NCBI GenBank assembly: GCA_963965975.1
Contig: OZ014422.1
Location: 3,805,155-3,869,154, forward strand
Direction of reading: 5' to 3'
Length of the DNA stretch: 64,000 bases
Origin: Xestospongia bergquistia
Lineage: Eukaryota > Porifera > Demospongiae > Haplosclerida > Petrosiidae
Part shown: one piece after another, positions 32,490-43,109 of the stretch
Numbering within the stretch: the stretch's first letter is position 1
Layout of the letters: each line of letters starts with the position of its first letter
Notes under the pieces: generated by a model
What the model was told of the DNA's origin: nothing
Seen by the model: only the letters and a program-made list of their open reading frames with translations
Database searches by the model: none
Translations under genes and position numbers: made by a program

Positions 32490-33505
32490 AATAGAAGCAA
32501 CACCTACAATGTCGGTTTGATCCAATTTGTTAATGAATAGATTGATCAATAAGATGTTTAAAAAGTTGAACTGGTTACTCCAGTTTATCTTGTACATCCT
32601 AAAATAGTGATATATTACTAGAATATATGAAGTAGTGCTAACTTGACTAGCCAAGTATTGTTTTGCTTGTAGTATTAGTTTCACTATTTTTAAATTGTCA
32701 ATCGCTCTAGAAGACACACTCTCTATTAGTTGAGAATCAAAAAATGATAGGAATAGGATCATGATATTTTTGACATGAGATAGCAAATTTGTCAGCAGTT
32801 TTCTCTGACTCACCAATCTGGGGAAATAACAGATCACGCAATATATAAACTAACAATGTTATATTATTAAACAATGGACATAAGTGAACACAGTTTATGT
32901 TATATAAAACTCACAGATTGAATTAATATGTCCACTATTTCTTTAATGTACTGTAACTGTTTCTTAATATTAAATCCTTTGTCCCACTCTCCTCCTTCTA
33001 TGGTCTTGTCCAGATATATAGCAGTACCAACAGATATAGGGGTAAGAAAGGGGGGGGCAGGAGGGGCTAAAGCCCCCCATGATTTGCACTCAAACTATAT
33101 ACACAAAGTACTATGAACAAGAACAACTAAACCATGTCATGCTGTTACATACACATAAGGACCGTACTGATAAATAAACTTATTAGAAATAGCTAAGGAG
33201 TTTGTTTCCTTTAACAACAGACAAATTAATTGTTTGGTTATCTTTGATGTTTAATAATATAATGCAACTAAATTGTAAGGTCAGCCCCCCCAACTCAAAC
33301 TTCATTCCTACCCCTCTGCAGCAACAGACATAGCTAATAGAAAATATTGCTCTGATATCCCTTGTCATACCAGTTGATCTCTTTAATAATAAACTCACAT
33401 GGACCATTGACCATAGCACCTCCACCAACATACTTGCCTTGATAGGGGGTAAAGTACGTTGGAGCAGCACTAGTTGCTCTAGCTGCTTTCCAGGCAGAAA
33501 CCATT
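32490..33505 (-). pseudogene. patatin-like phospholipase (iPLA2 type), broken
   Basis: Minus-strand exons: about 33490-33340, RATSAAPTYFTPYQGKYV then GGGAMVNGPCEFIIKE; a MITE (33039-33321); about 33038-32911, LLAISVGTAIYLDKTIEGGE, ending at a GTGAGT donor; 32834-32635, FAISCQKYHDPIP and, shifted, SSRAIDNLKIVKLILQAKQY; 32605-32500, DVQDKLE then a stop. A-R-A-T-S-A-A-P-T-Y-F and S-x-G-T-G belong to the patatin domain of calcium-independent phospholipase A2 relatives, lipid acyl hydrolases using a Ser-Asp dyad. Here the dyad Asp position (D-G-G) reads G-G-G, the nucleophile exon is not found, and frameshifts near 33355 and 32770 break the frame. Confidence 0.7.
33039..33321. mobile_element. MITE inside the patatin exon
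   Basis: A 283 bp insert has ends GGGGTAAGAAAGGGGGGGC and CATTCCTACCCCTCTGCAG. It is flanked by CAACAGATATA (33028-33038) and CAACAGACATA (33322-33332), an 11 bp duplication with one mismatch. Removing it restores the exon text L-L-A-I-S-V-G-T across the site, proving that it inserted into a pre-existing exon. Confidence 0.8.
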
Positions 33506-34105
33506 GAAGGACAGAAACAATAATTATCTATTGTTTAGCTACATATTAATAATCACTGTCTGGTGGTTTTGGTTTATCTGTAATAAAATTATTAAGAATT
33601 GAATTTTAATTGGAATCTGTTCTTTGTTAACAACAGTATATATCATTATTCTAACAAATGAATGATCATAAGTACATACTATATATCAATTATACTTTGG
33701 TTTATGGATACTGTTAAGTGGAGTGTCTCCAATTTCTCATTTTTAAATGTGATCAAGATTATCTGTTTTTTAAGCCATATTGAGGGATGTACCAGCAATA
33801 CCTGAATCAACAAATACCTCATTCTTCATTTGAAAGTACATTTGTTTCATCTTATGTCAGTGTCTTATTACCTGTATATAACAATAAGTATTAAACACTC
33901 TATCAGTACTTACTACAGCGACCTAGACATCAGTAAGCTGTAGACTAGTAAAATCCATGATCAGTTATCGAGTTTTTCTTAATTATGGAAGGTACCACCT
34001 CTATAATAAATAGAAATAATGGTAACTTCCACATGGTAGTAGATTAGACCTAGAGATGGCAACTGTCTCGCCTTCCAGATAGAGGGAGGGGCTGGCTACG
34101 CAAGA
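33506..34105. other. AT-rich, possible upstream introns
   Basis: No clear exon. Near 33785-33830 the minus strand reads VDSGIAGTSLNMA, vaguely like an ankyrin-type repeat (iPLA2 proteins can carry ankyrin repeats upstream of the patatin domain). This is too weak to call. Confidence 0.3.
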
Positions 34106-34109
34106 CTAT

Positions 34110-34395
34110 TCACACAAATTTACACAGTGTTAATGCAATTGAAACTTTACAATGTTAATACAACAGTGTAAAGACATTGTAAAATTTACAATACATTTAC
34201 ATACAAATTTACAGTGTTATTCAAATTGAAAATTTACAACGTTAATTACAACAATTGTAATAAATCCATCATGGATACATTATGTATAAAAACATGGTAC
34301 AAAATGAATGGAATATTTACTATTGTAATTGTAGTATTAATCATTTTATTTATATCAATAAAACAATGAATGTAATCAATACTTTTTCTTGTGAT
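34110..34395 (+). repeat. diverged direct repeat, copy 1
   Basis: It shares with 34985-35285 the words AACATGGTACAAAATGAATGG, TTACAATGTTAATACAACAG-like text and ATCAATACTTTTTCT. It is rich in TTTACAA motifs. Possibly two copies of an AT-rich MITE, with no clear ends. Confidence 0.6.
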
Positions 34396-34984
34396 ATGCT
34401 TTCATCGGTATGTGTCAATCCATTCATTCAACTCTTTATCGTGTCCATCCATCCATCCATTTATCTTTTCAATTGATCCCTATATATCAACATTGCTAGG
34501 CATATGTTAGTCTCTGTTATTTATTGTATGGAGGAAATCTTAATTAAACCGACTTCAATTGCAATCAACAGCTAATCATGTAAGTTGTTCCTTGCTCTAT
34601 GACTTCTGCTTTAGCCATAATTAATGTCAACTGCTAACAATAAGTGTGTTAGTAATGCAATACATGTAAGATTGCTAATTCAATATTAATCATTTCATAT
34701 TTATTAGTTCTGCATTGACAATACATTATAGTTGGTAACTCTCCTGTGATCTGTACTAGTACTGATTCAGGAGCTGAGGGAGAACTTGATAGTTGCTCCA
34801 CTCATTGACCACACATTACTAAACTATGATGAAATTTTTTCAATACATTTGTTGTTATTTACAGATGCTTTTTTATTATAATATTACATTCTTCATAAAA
34901 ATGTTAGAAAAATTAAATGACAAATTTAAAGTGAAAATTTACAAAGTTAATACAACAATATAAAAACATGGTATAAATTAGTTA

Positions 34985-35285
34985 CTTACAAATTTATGCA
35001 GTGTTATTGCATGGAATATTTACAACATTATTACAATAGTATAGGCACATTGCATAATTTACAATATATTCATTTTTTGTTATGCATCAACCATTGTGTT
35101 AAATTTTACAACACTGTTACATCACAAAAAAGACATAATACTACAATTGTAATAAATCCCATCATATATACATTACCTAAAAATACATGGTACAAAATGA
35201 GTGGAATATTTACTGTTGGAATTAACAGTAAAAACCATTACATTTACATCATAAAAACAATGAATGTATTTGATACTTTTTCTGC
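34985..35285 (+). repeat. diverged direct repeat, copy 2
   Basis: Second copy of the 34110 repeat: ATACATGGTACAAAATGAGTG and AATGTATTTGATACTTTTTC correspond to the first copy. Roughly 80% alike by eye, with indels. Confidence 0.6.
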
Positions 35286-36623
35286 TTGATCTGCTAAACC
35301 TATACATGCTCAAACAATTGACATAACTTTCTTCATTGCTTTCAATGCCACCAAAGATTGACTTTCAACATAACAGTGGCATCCTCAATAGAAATGTTGA
35401 GTTGTACATGTTTCTACTATCCTCAGTTCAGAAAGATGACGTATTATTATGGATGTATTGCTTTATTGTGATAAATTAGTTCTGAAAGCATTTTTCAAGG
35501 GACATTCTCATTTAAGTAGTTACTGAAGTCAAATGAGTGACTCAACGCAAAAATTTTCTACGCAAGTAAAGTGATAGCACTTGAAACCACAGTGACTCAA
35601 CCTTACAATGTGATATAAACCTATTGGAATTAATATGCCATGCAGATACAAGAAAAAAGATAATTAAACTGTCTATGACTTTCTATCAGGAAGACAGTAG
35701 TAGTGCCAATGTAGGGATGGTGCAATGTTCTTTTTTTCTTCTTATTTTTCTAGTTATGCAATAAAGCAGAAGTCTCTTGAAGAATACTTTTACATAGAAA
35801 GGTATGTTTTTACATGAGGCATCTGCTTTTACAAGTGTTATTTCAAGCGCTTTTAAGAATGAAAGTAGTGATTTTTTTGGGAGGGGGGGGTGGGGAGTGA
35901 TTGGAAGTAGCTTTACGTTAATTAATAAGTTAATTAGTAAGGGGATGAAAGGGCGTGTTAAAAGTGCATATTGTGTTGGTGATAGTGTAAGTGAGGTCGT
36001 CATTAGCGAATATGGTGATATTTACTACCTGAGCACAAGATATTTTGACAAAAAAGTTTCATGTTTTGATTACAGCTTGTAGTGGTGGATTAGCTTAGTT
36101 GTAAAGTTGAGCAGCTTGAAGAACAACTTGAATTACATCACTTGGTCTAGTACCAAATCACTAGTTAAATTCTTAAACAAGTTATATATCAATGAATGTA
36201 TAAATGTATGATGTCTCAATCAAGTTAAGAAGTCAATAATAATCACAACAAATAGCTAGAGTCCAAAAATCATCCCACCACACATGACTTTATTTTGTAC
36301 CTATTTGTACACACTATGTAAATGCTACAGTTGATCTTTTAGTTATAGTTGAATAAACAGAGATTGCCTAAATACTTTAACAAAATCCATACTAGGTGTG
36401 GCAGGATATTCCTGTACATCAGCCAAGAAAATGCTTTATTTTGCAGGATGGTGTTAAAGTGATGACTGTTTTCATAATGCCAACTTTTCAGCTCAATACT
36501 TCTACCTATGCTTGGACACAACTATAACCACCAGATGACAATATATCTGTTGTGAAATAAACCAGTGATGGCATTATGTCACCTGAGTATGAAGGACAAA
36601 ACTAATGAAATGCACTAAAGTGC
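35286..36623. other. AT-rich, one unrecognised 92-codon frame
   Basis: The plus-strand frame 35804-36082 reads MFLHEASAFTSVISSAFKNE then SSDFFGRGGWGVIGSSFTLI. I know no match. The G run at 35881-35888 lies inside it. No promoter or splice evidence. Otherwise nothing is seen. Confidence 0.25.
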
Positions 36624-37254
36624 TTAACCTCACTGCAGAGACTTCCTTGTCCTCCTCAAGTGACGTAATCTTACATGATGCGCAAGATGATTATTGATGA
36701 CTCAGCATTTCTCTTCAATCAAAGAAAAAAAAGCTTTGCCTTTTCGCGAGTCTACTGGGTACTTTGCACTCTAATTGACAAAAGGTCCAATACTTTCCAA
36801 CTTCTTAGTAAAAGTTAGTGATTCTCCAATGATAGCTATAGTGGTTGTATTTTTAGTTTGCACTCAATGTATCAACAAAGATAACTGCAAAAAGTTAGTA
36901 AAGCTGTCATAACTTTCCAAAGAAGTATTTTTGCAAAAATTCACACTTTAAAAAGTTAGAAAATGTCACAAGCTGTGTGCAGGAGGTTTTTATTGAATTT
37001 TTAAGTCTTCACTGAAAGCTGTGCTTTTTTTCAAAGGTTTTTCAGACTTTTAAAGCTTTTTGTTCGTTTGACGCTCCTTTTGGCTGTATTTTTAAGAAAT
37101 ACAGTTTTGCTACCGTCCACTATAGTTTGGTGACTGCCAGTGCCATGTTTGCCGAGTTAAAGAAGTTCAAAGCCACTTTCCCATGTAACAGACAGACACA
37201 CACACTGACAGACTACAGTAACCCTCGCTATGCGCTCACGCACAGCGAGGTTAA
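36624..37254. mobile_element. piggyBac-like MITE with TTAA ends
   Basis: A 631 bp segment is bounded by TTAA on both sides (36624-36627 and 37251-37254), with short inverted ends CCTCACTG and CAGCGAGG. TTAA duplications and CC-starting ends are typical of piggyBac elements. The right end folds into a hairpin (37223-37250, CCTCGCTATGCG and CGCACAGCGAGG around CTCA). No transposase. Confidence 0.65.
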
Positions 37255-38753
37255 AAATGATAGGATGTTATGGGTTCACATGCACCCTCTTCATAAATAT
37301 CACAAGCTCAATATTGTCACTTATTCTGTGGTAGAGTATATACTATTGAGCACAATCCATTTGATGTATCAACTGGTAAGAAGATTAAATTATCACATCT
37401 AATTGTCAGATATTGCTCACTACAGTCATTGTCATGATCTAACCACTACTACTGATGAGTGATAATGATGATTGTTCTATTTGTTTTTCTTTTAGGTAAA
37501 TGGATCATATCTCAGATCACTGGACATACAGTGAATGCCACCTGTTAGTTACTTTGAAATACAATTTGAAGAACAACCATCTCTGGTGGCTATGTTGAAG
37601 GTGCAGTATCAAATAGTCTCCATATATTGAATATCATCAAGTGTATAGTGGTAAGTTATTTTATCATACACTGAATGATAGCATGTTCTATAAGGAATAT
37701 TAGTTGAGTTCATTTCTCTATCTAGCACAAGAATGCTGAGACCATTGCAACACTACAAACTACTCAAACAATCTAATCAATTGCTCAGGAGTTATTATTA
37801 GAAAAATTGTGTTAAGACTTGTCATCCCAGCAGAGGTCATCTCACCAGTAGTGCCTGCATATGAAGTAGTTGCTTAAGGTTTGTGGATGCAGGCGAACTT
37901 CATTTACCTAAAGATAGCATTATATCAGTATGCAGATGTTCTGAGAACAACAAACCAGTTACTATTGAGCTAATGTTTGTGCTCATATAACTGATGAGAG
38001 ACAGACACAATATTTGTTGTTTGTTGCTGCTAATTCTGGTCCATTGCTTAAGTTCAACTACATAGAAGTACATGATTTTTTATTTAAAGTAGTTCTTAGT
38101 AGATACAGGTAGTGGGATATATTTTGTTTGCTATGTATATAATAGTATATTGTATACATTTTGTGTGGACAGCATTGCCACATTGTAACAGCTAAATATA
38201 TCATCAAAGAGCTGTAGAAGCAATACAATGTTACAAAGTATGTGACATGAAAAAGTAGAATGATCATTGAAAGTATTAAAAAATCTTTCGGATCCTAACA
38301 TTGTTGTTCTGTCAGTAGATGATAAATTTGTTAGAGTTAAGGCATCTTAGATCTATACCTAGCTATTGAGATAAACTAAATAATTTGCTGATTAGTTTGC
38401 AATGAGTACATGTAGATACAAGATACATGTACATACATATAATAGAGATATTAAAAGTAGTTATGACTGTTGACCATCATAGGATTGTGATAGACTAGAA
38501 TACAGTCACAGTAACAACCCTAGTATACTCCGAAGAAATGACATTACTGTTATGACCCTGATGACCATCACAAGTCACAGTAACACCAATATTCTAGATT
38601 GCTTTGATACAATTGTAATTGCTCAAATGCTCACCTTAGGATTGTAAGAAGATGTAGTAATGTAACTTTGATCAGTATATATATTCCAGGATACTTTTAT
38701 ATTACACAGACACGAACAATTATTGCAAGCTTTTTGTAGAAGATACAAAAATA
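37255..38753. other. AT-rich, no supported gene
   Basis: Some short plus-strand pieces look exon-like (EHNPFDVSTG at about 37350; VEGAVSNSLHILNII at about 37590), with AG and GT nearby. I recognise no family and cannot link them. Confidence 0.3.
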
Positions 38754-39197
38754 CAGTCAAACCTCCGTTATCCGGACATCAAATATACGGGCACCTCCCT
38801 CTACCGGGCAGTAGTTTATGTGCGCGTGTGCGCAAAATTATTAGCTGCACAGAACACCATGGCTTCAAAAAGGAAGCATAGCGTCATGTCTCTCGAAAAG
38901 AAGCTTGATATCATTGCAGAGTTACGACAAGGAAAGTCGCAGAGGGCTATTTCAGACCGTTTTGGAGTGGCTAAGTCGACGATGGGCGATATTTGGAACA
39001 ATAAAGACAAAATCGAGACGCATGTGACAACAAGCGCTAATCCCACAGTTAATGACTGATGATGAAATTGTCGCCCAAGTAAGTGGAGAACCTGACTTAT
39101 CAGGAAATGAGTCCGAAGACGAGCCTGACAATTGTCCCACTGTATCCAATGCTAGCACATACAAGGCATTTGGCATAACAGCTGATTTGCGTGACAA
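38754..39197 (+). mobile_element. pogo/Tigger-type deletion derivative
   Basis: It starts after TA with CAGTCAAACCTCCGTTATCC, the classic pogo/Tigger terminal sequence. The matching right terminal repeat is not found. The element ends near 39197 against an exon of the MUN-domain gene. It carries only the two ends of the transposase coding region. Confidence 0.8.
38859..39190 (+). pseudogene. pogo/CENP-B-like transposase, core deleted
   Basis: The ATG at 38859 opens MASKRKHSVMSLEKKLDIIA and ELRQGKSQRAISDRFGVAKS, a CENP-B N-terminal helix-turn-helix (DNA binding). At about 39050 the frame ends, and an overlapping frame reads MTDDEIVAQVSGEPDLSGNE and SEDEPDNCPTVSNA, the acidic C-terminal tail typical of jerky/Tigger proteins. 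The whole DDE domain, some 300 residues in relatives, is absent. GC content and sequence quality are higher than the surroundings, so the deletion may be fairly recent. Confidence 0.75.
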
Positions 39198-40172
39198 CTT
39201 GACATATTCTCCCTTTAACTTGATGATAATATCTAGCCATATTTCCTTCATAATACTGATATGAAAATAGTAACAGCAATGTCTAGATATGATAATTATT
39301 TACTACCTTAGGAAGATTGGTGTCAATAAAGCCTTTCCCAGTTTGCTCATATTAGTAGCAATATAGTGCAACAGTGGTTCTAATACATAACACACAGTAT
39401 TGATATTATATTGACATTTTCTGACTTGACTAACATTGTCTGAAGGCATATAATCACTAGCTTCCATAATACCAGGTAAATAAGCCAATATACTTAGTGA
39501 CAACTAGAGACACAATGTTTCTATCTATGTATATAATATATGTACTACACCTTTCCCTTGATGATCTTTATTATTGAATCAATCTTGTTGAAAATTTCCT
39601 CATCAACATTATTCAATATGCTAACAATCAAAGAACGAGCATGCTGGCTTAGCTTTGGTCCTTCAACTGTTTTTTCTTCATTAAGCCATTTTCTTTATTC
39701 ATACAACCATTGGTAATAAGCAAGTAAATTTAGTTCAGTTTCACTATTTTGCAATACTTGCTTAACATGTTGGATATTATTAAGAGTGATGCAAAGCTAA
39801 AAAATATTGAATCATAGCACACAGAGGATTGTTTGTTAGAGTTATTTTACTTTGTCAGTGACTATAAAGTGTCCATGTTTATCAATATAATAATCAGGTT
39901 CAAATTTGTGAAACATCAGCTCAGCATAGTAAGTAGACAGTTCACACAGGTTCTAAATAGTAAATCATTTATAATATACTCACAATGATGTGTACCTGTA
40001 CAACTGTTACAAAGTAACCTATAGACTGTTTTCTGTCTGGCCACTTTACATCATTCCAGAAGGAAATTACCTAGTATAATAAAGATTACAAGAAGCCTAA
40101 CTTAAATTTTCGTACTTGCAAAAGGAAGGCATGAGTATCTACAACAGAAGATGAGAAAAATGCTCTGTCTGC
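39198..40172 (-). CDS. MUN-domain protein, UNC13/BAIAP3-like, partial
   Basis: Six minus-strand exons with GT-AG borders and consistent phase: 40172-40116, FFSSSVVDTHAFLLQ; 40070-39996, VISFWNDVKWPDRKQSIGYF; 39952-39851, NLCELSTYYAELMFHKFEPD; 39796-39551, LCITLNNIQHVKQVLQNSET onward; 39503-39307, PGIMEASDYMPSDNV and LEPLLHYIATNMSKLGKALL; 39255-39198, IMKEIWLDIIIKLKGEYVK. L-C-x-x-L-N-N-I-x-H-V and the spacing fit the MUN/MHD region of Munc13-family proteins, which prime vesicles for fusion by acting on SNAREs. Introns are 40-60 nt. A TAA stop lies in the fourth exon (39695-39697). The 5' side stops at a MITE and the inverted-repeat arm, the 3' side at a pogo element, so this is probably a truncated pseudogene. 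Confidence 0.75.
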
Positions 40173-40419
40173 ATAGGTGTAGGAACAATTTTGTCATTGG
40201 GGGGGGGCACCTATGTAACATTTTAACATTGTTCAGTTTAACAATGAAGTATTTCAAAAACAACCAAAATAAAACCTTTTCCTGTCATTTACACTGACAA
40301 ACATTTTTGAAAAGTGGCTAATCTAAATCAGTTTATTGTGAAACTATCTCACAATATACCAAAAATATAGGGAGGGGGGGCACGTGCCTCCTGTGGCCCT
40401 CTTGTTCCTACACCTATGC
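40171..40419. mobile_element. MITE at the right-arm inner breakpoint
   Basis: A 249 bp element has perfect 18 bp inverted ends (GCATAGGTGTAGGAACAA and its complement) and G runs just inside them (GGGGGGGGGCAC, GGGGGGGCACGTGCC). No clear target duplication is seen. The left end abuts a MUN-gene exon and the right end abuts the first base of the inverted-repeat arm. Confidence 0.8.
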
Positions 40420-40473
40420 TCTGAGGACTGCAATGACCAGTAAGCAATACTAATTAATTGTACTAAATTATAA

Positions 40474-40665
40474 GGGTTGGTCTTGTTAATGGAGGATTTG
40501 GTAAACTAGGTCAAGAGATAGAAGATTCTTAAGTGATAGTTTGTATGGCTACGTATACTTATGGTGAGGGAGACCCTACTGATAACCCTGCAAAATTTAC
40601 AATGGATTTAGAAACACAACCAATAATCTTGACAAACTCTTACACTTTAAATCAATGCATGGAGC
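40474..40665 (+). pseudogene. P450 reductase exon copy
   Basis: Plus strand: probable acceptor TTATAAG, then QEIEDS and a stop, VCMATYTYGEGDPTDNPAKF, and NSYTLNQCMELINN. Mirror of 21905-22110, and the closest reductase copy to the inner breakpoint. Confidence 0.65.
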
Positions 40666-40764
40666 TTATTAATAATTAATTAGTTGCTGGTTTAGTATAA
40701 CTCTTTAGTGTTTCCAGTATTACAGGGATGCAAAAATAGGTAGTTACAGATGACATACTATTTG

Positions 40765-41337
40765 CTTATGTCTGAATATGCTTACGAGGTTACTACCATA
40801 AATAATAGAAACACCATCAACATAAGTGGAGTCAATGTTATTACTGTTAATACTAAATTCATTAGGAGATTCATACTGTAATCAGATATTATGTTAGTAG
40901 CAAACAATCTTTGAATTAAGATCAATATACGCAAGTAATATTAATTCTTGGAATTATGATACAAGTTAGGGAGGAAGATGAGTGGTTTGACTGTTACATA
41001 CTAATTGAGGATGCATAACTGATATTTAGTAAAAGACTGAACTAGAGAAATTAAAAGAAAGTCGTCATAATTCATAATTATTGATAACAATGTTAAGCTT
41101 AGAATTTACTATACTACATTGTGCTTAAAAATGTACTATATATTGCCTAAGCTAAGGCTGTGTACATCAGTGTGAGTTAATACTGATGCAGAATTCATAG
41201 TAACTGAATGTACATGAATACCAAAATATAAGCATCATTAGGTACTTTAAATGAAAAGGCTTTTCATATCGTTCAAACGCTAACAGTAACAAGACCCTCT
41301 CTATTATCTGTTATCCAAATCCCCTCCCTCTCCACTG
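40765..41337 (-). other. right-arm-only segment holding an exon
   Basis: This lies between ATACTATTTG and TAATTGTACTG, which are adjacent in the left arm (around 21803-21804). It has no transposon ends or duplication that I can see. It contains an intact exon at 40786-40875 and otherwise AT-rich text. Confidence 0.75.
40786..40875 (-). CDS. isolated 30-codon exon, host gene fragment
   Basis: The minus strand has acceptor TTACAG, then 90 nt reading YESPNEFSINSNNIDSTYVD and GVSIIYGSNL, then donor GTAAGC. The phrase I-D-x-x-Y-V-D-G-V-S-I-x-x-G resembles a recurrent domain of uncharacterised secreted-type proteins in sponges and cnidarians, as I remember it. No neighbouring exons are recognised, so it is an orphan piece. 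Confidence 0.5.
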
Positions 41338-42306
41338 TAATTGTACTGTTAAATTTATCTTATAACACTATACAATCTGGCAAGATTATTTGAAATTAAT
41401 AGATGTACATGTAATCAGTCATATAATTATTGGATTGTACTCACATGTATTCTTCAGATATTAATTAATCCTGGATTGTAATATCTGTCTGTTCATGTTA
41501 CTTTTTCTTTAACATTACATCTGTTCTATTTTTTATTTCCTTCAGTAATATGCATTGTATTAAAGGTTACTAGTTCCTGTTACATTATTTATTACCTAGT
41601 TCTCCTTTAACCAGGTGACCTAATGATCATTTATGACAAAATCATAGTCAGCATTATTAGTTAACCAATTATGTTATAGCGTTTAATTTGTCTGTTCGTT
41701 TATCTATTTATTAATCACATCTAAGATATTAGCTGACAGTAAATCACAATAATATATAAACTTTGTACAATGTATTGAAACTTGTAATTGAAAAGTTGGA
41801 AAATTCATATTACATACTATTAGTACATTTATAGATATTTACATGTGTGCATACATGTATTATAATTTATACTTTAGTATACTGGAGTGCAAGTACTTCA
41901 TATTGACTTTCTTTAGTCCATTCCAGTTTATATTAATGTGTACATATTGTTATGACTAGTTTGTGTGCTGTCATTATAGGGGATGTACTGTAGCCAGAAT
42001 TTATATTAGTAAATACTTGTTATTGAAAATTGAAAATACATAAAATATGTAAAAAGCCACTCAAATTGTTGAAAGTGGATGTGGTACTATAATATTGGTG
42101 TGTAATATGCTGTATAATATTATATATATATTTTGTATGATATCTATGAGATTATGTTGTATATATTAATAATTGTATATTATGTGCCTTTAGAGACATT
42201 GTTGACTTTTCTTTGTACTGAGGCTAATTAATAAACAATTAGGATTGGACTATAATTATTGTGTATTTTAATCTGTTTTATAAATGCAAAATAATATTGA
42301 TGTTGA

Positions 42307-42344
<38 letters not shown>

Positions 42345-43109
42345 TTTATTATACATGTATATATACCTGTACAAGTATAATAATATATACATCCATCATA
42401 GTCTGTTTGCTTATGCTTTGTTTCTCTGTTCCATTTCCTCATCTTAGTCACTGTCTTGTATATGCTGTGTTAATTTTAAAGGTATCATTTTAGCTTAAAT
42501 TCAGTTTGACTTCTTTAGTTAAGTGACTTATTTATGCTGTCAGTTCTCCTAGATTTTTTGTTACTACACGTTGTCATAAAACACAAGACTAATAATCATG
42601 TACCATATTCATTGACTATGAATATAAAATGAAATATATTATGATAAACAAAGTAGATTATCTTTAATTTAGACACCTACTGTTACTATGAATATTTGTT
42701 GTTATGGGATAAACAATCTGTAACATATGACTGAAACATTAAACATTTGACAACCACCTTTAATCAAACCACTATACAAATCACATAAGGGACAATTCTA
42801 TTTTTTGCTATACAGAATATATTGAACTGTGAGTACATTCTCAGTGCTTACTGCTTTGCCTTATACTGTATGAATATCACAGGTTTTAACCTCTTCAATG
42901 TTTAATCTCTTTCTCATTCTCTCTTTACTTTAGCTTTATCATTTTAAAGGATTGCAGACATTGATATGCAATTCCAGGTGAAGTTGTGAATTGTATACAA
43001 ACAAGCTTAAGAGGTCAGGTATGTTAGCAGCAAGAGACACATAGTCTGCAACTACTCATGTGGTTTCATTTTTGACCCAAAAATTAAGAATCATCTTTTC
43101 AATACAATT
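41338..43109. other. AT-rich non-coding block, mirror
   Basis: Mirror of 20027-21805. A TA/TG microsatellite lies at 42306-42343. Nothing codes. Confidence 0.6.

Noticed and set aside
33780-33835. Ankyrin-like text upstream of the patatin exons
   Set aside because: Only about a dozen residues fit, with a stop within; too weak to annotate as part of an iPLA2 gene.
35804-36082. 92-codon frame as a gene or mitochondrial insertion
   Set aside because: No recognisable mitochondrial or nuclear protein; a G-run lies inside and no splice or regulatory signal supports it.
37127-37402. 91-codon plus-strand frame
   Set aside because: It begins inside the piggyBac-like MITE and runs through its terminal hairpin into flanking DNA; a chance frame.
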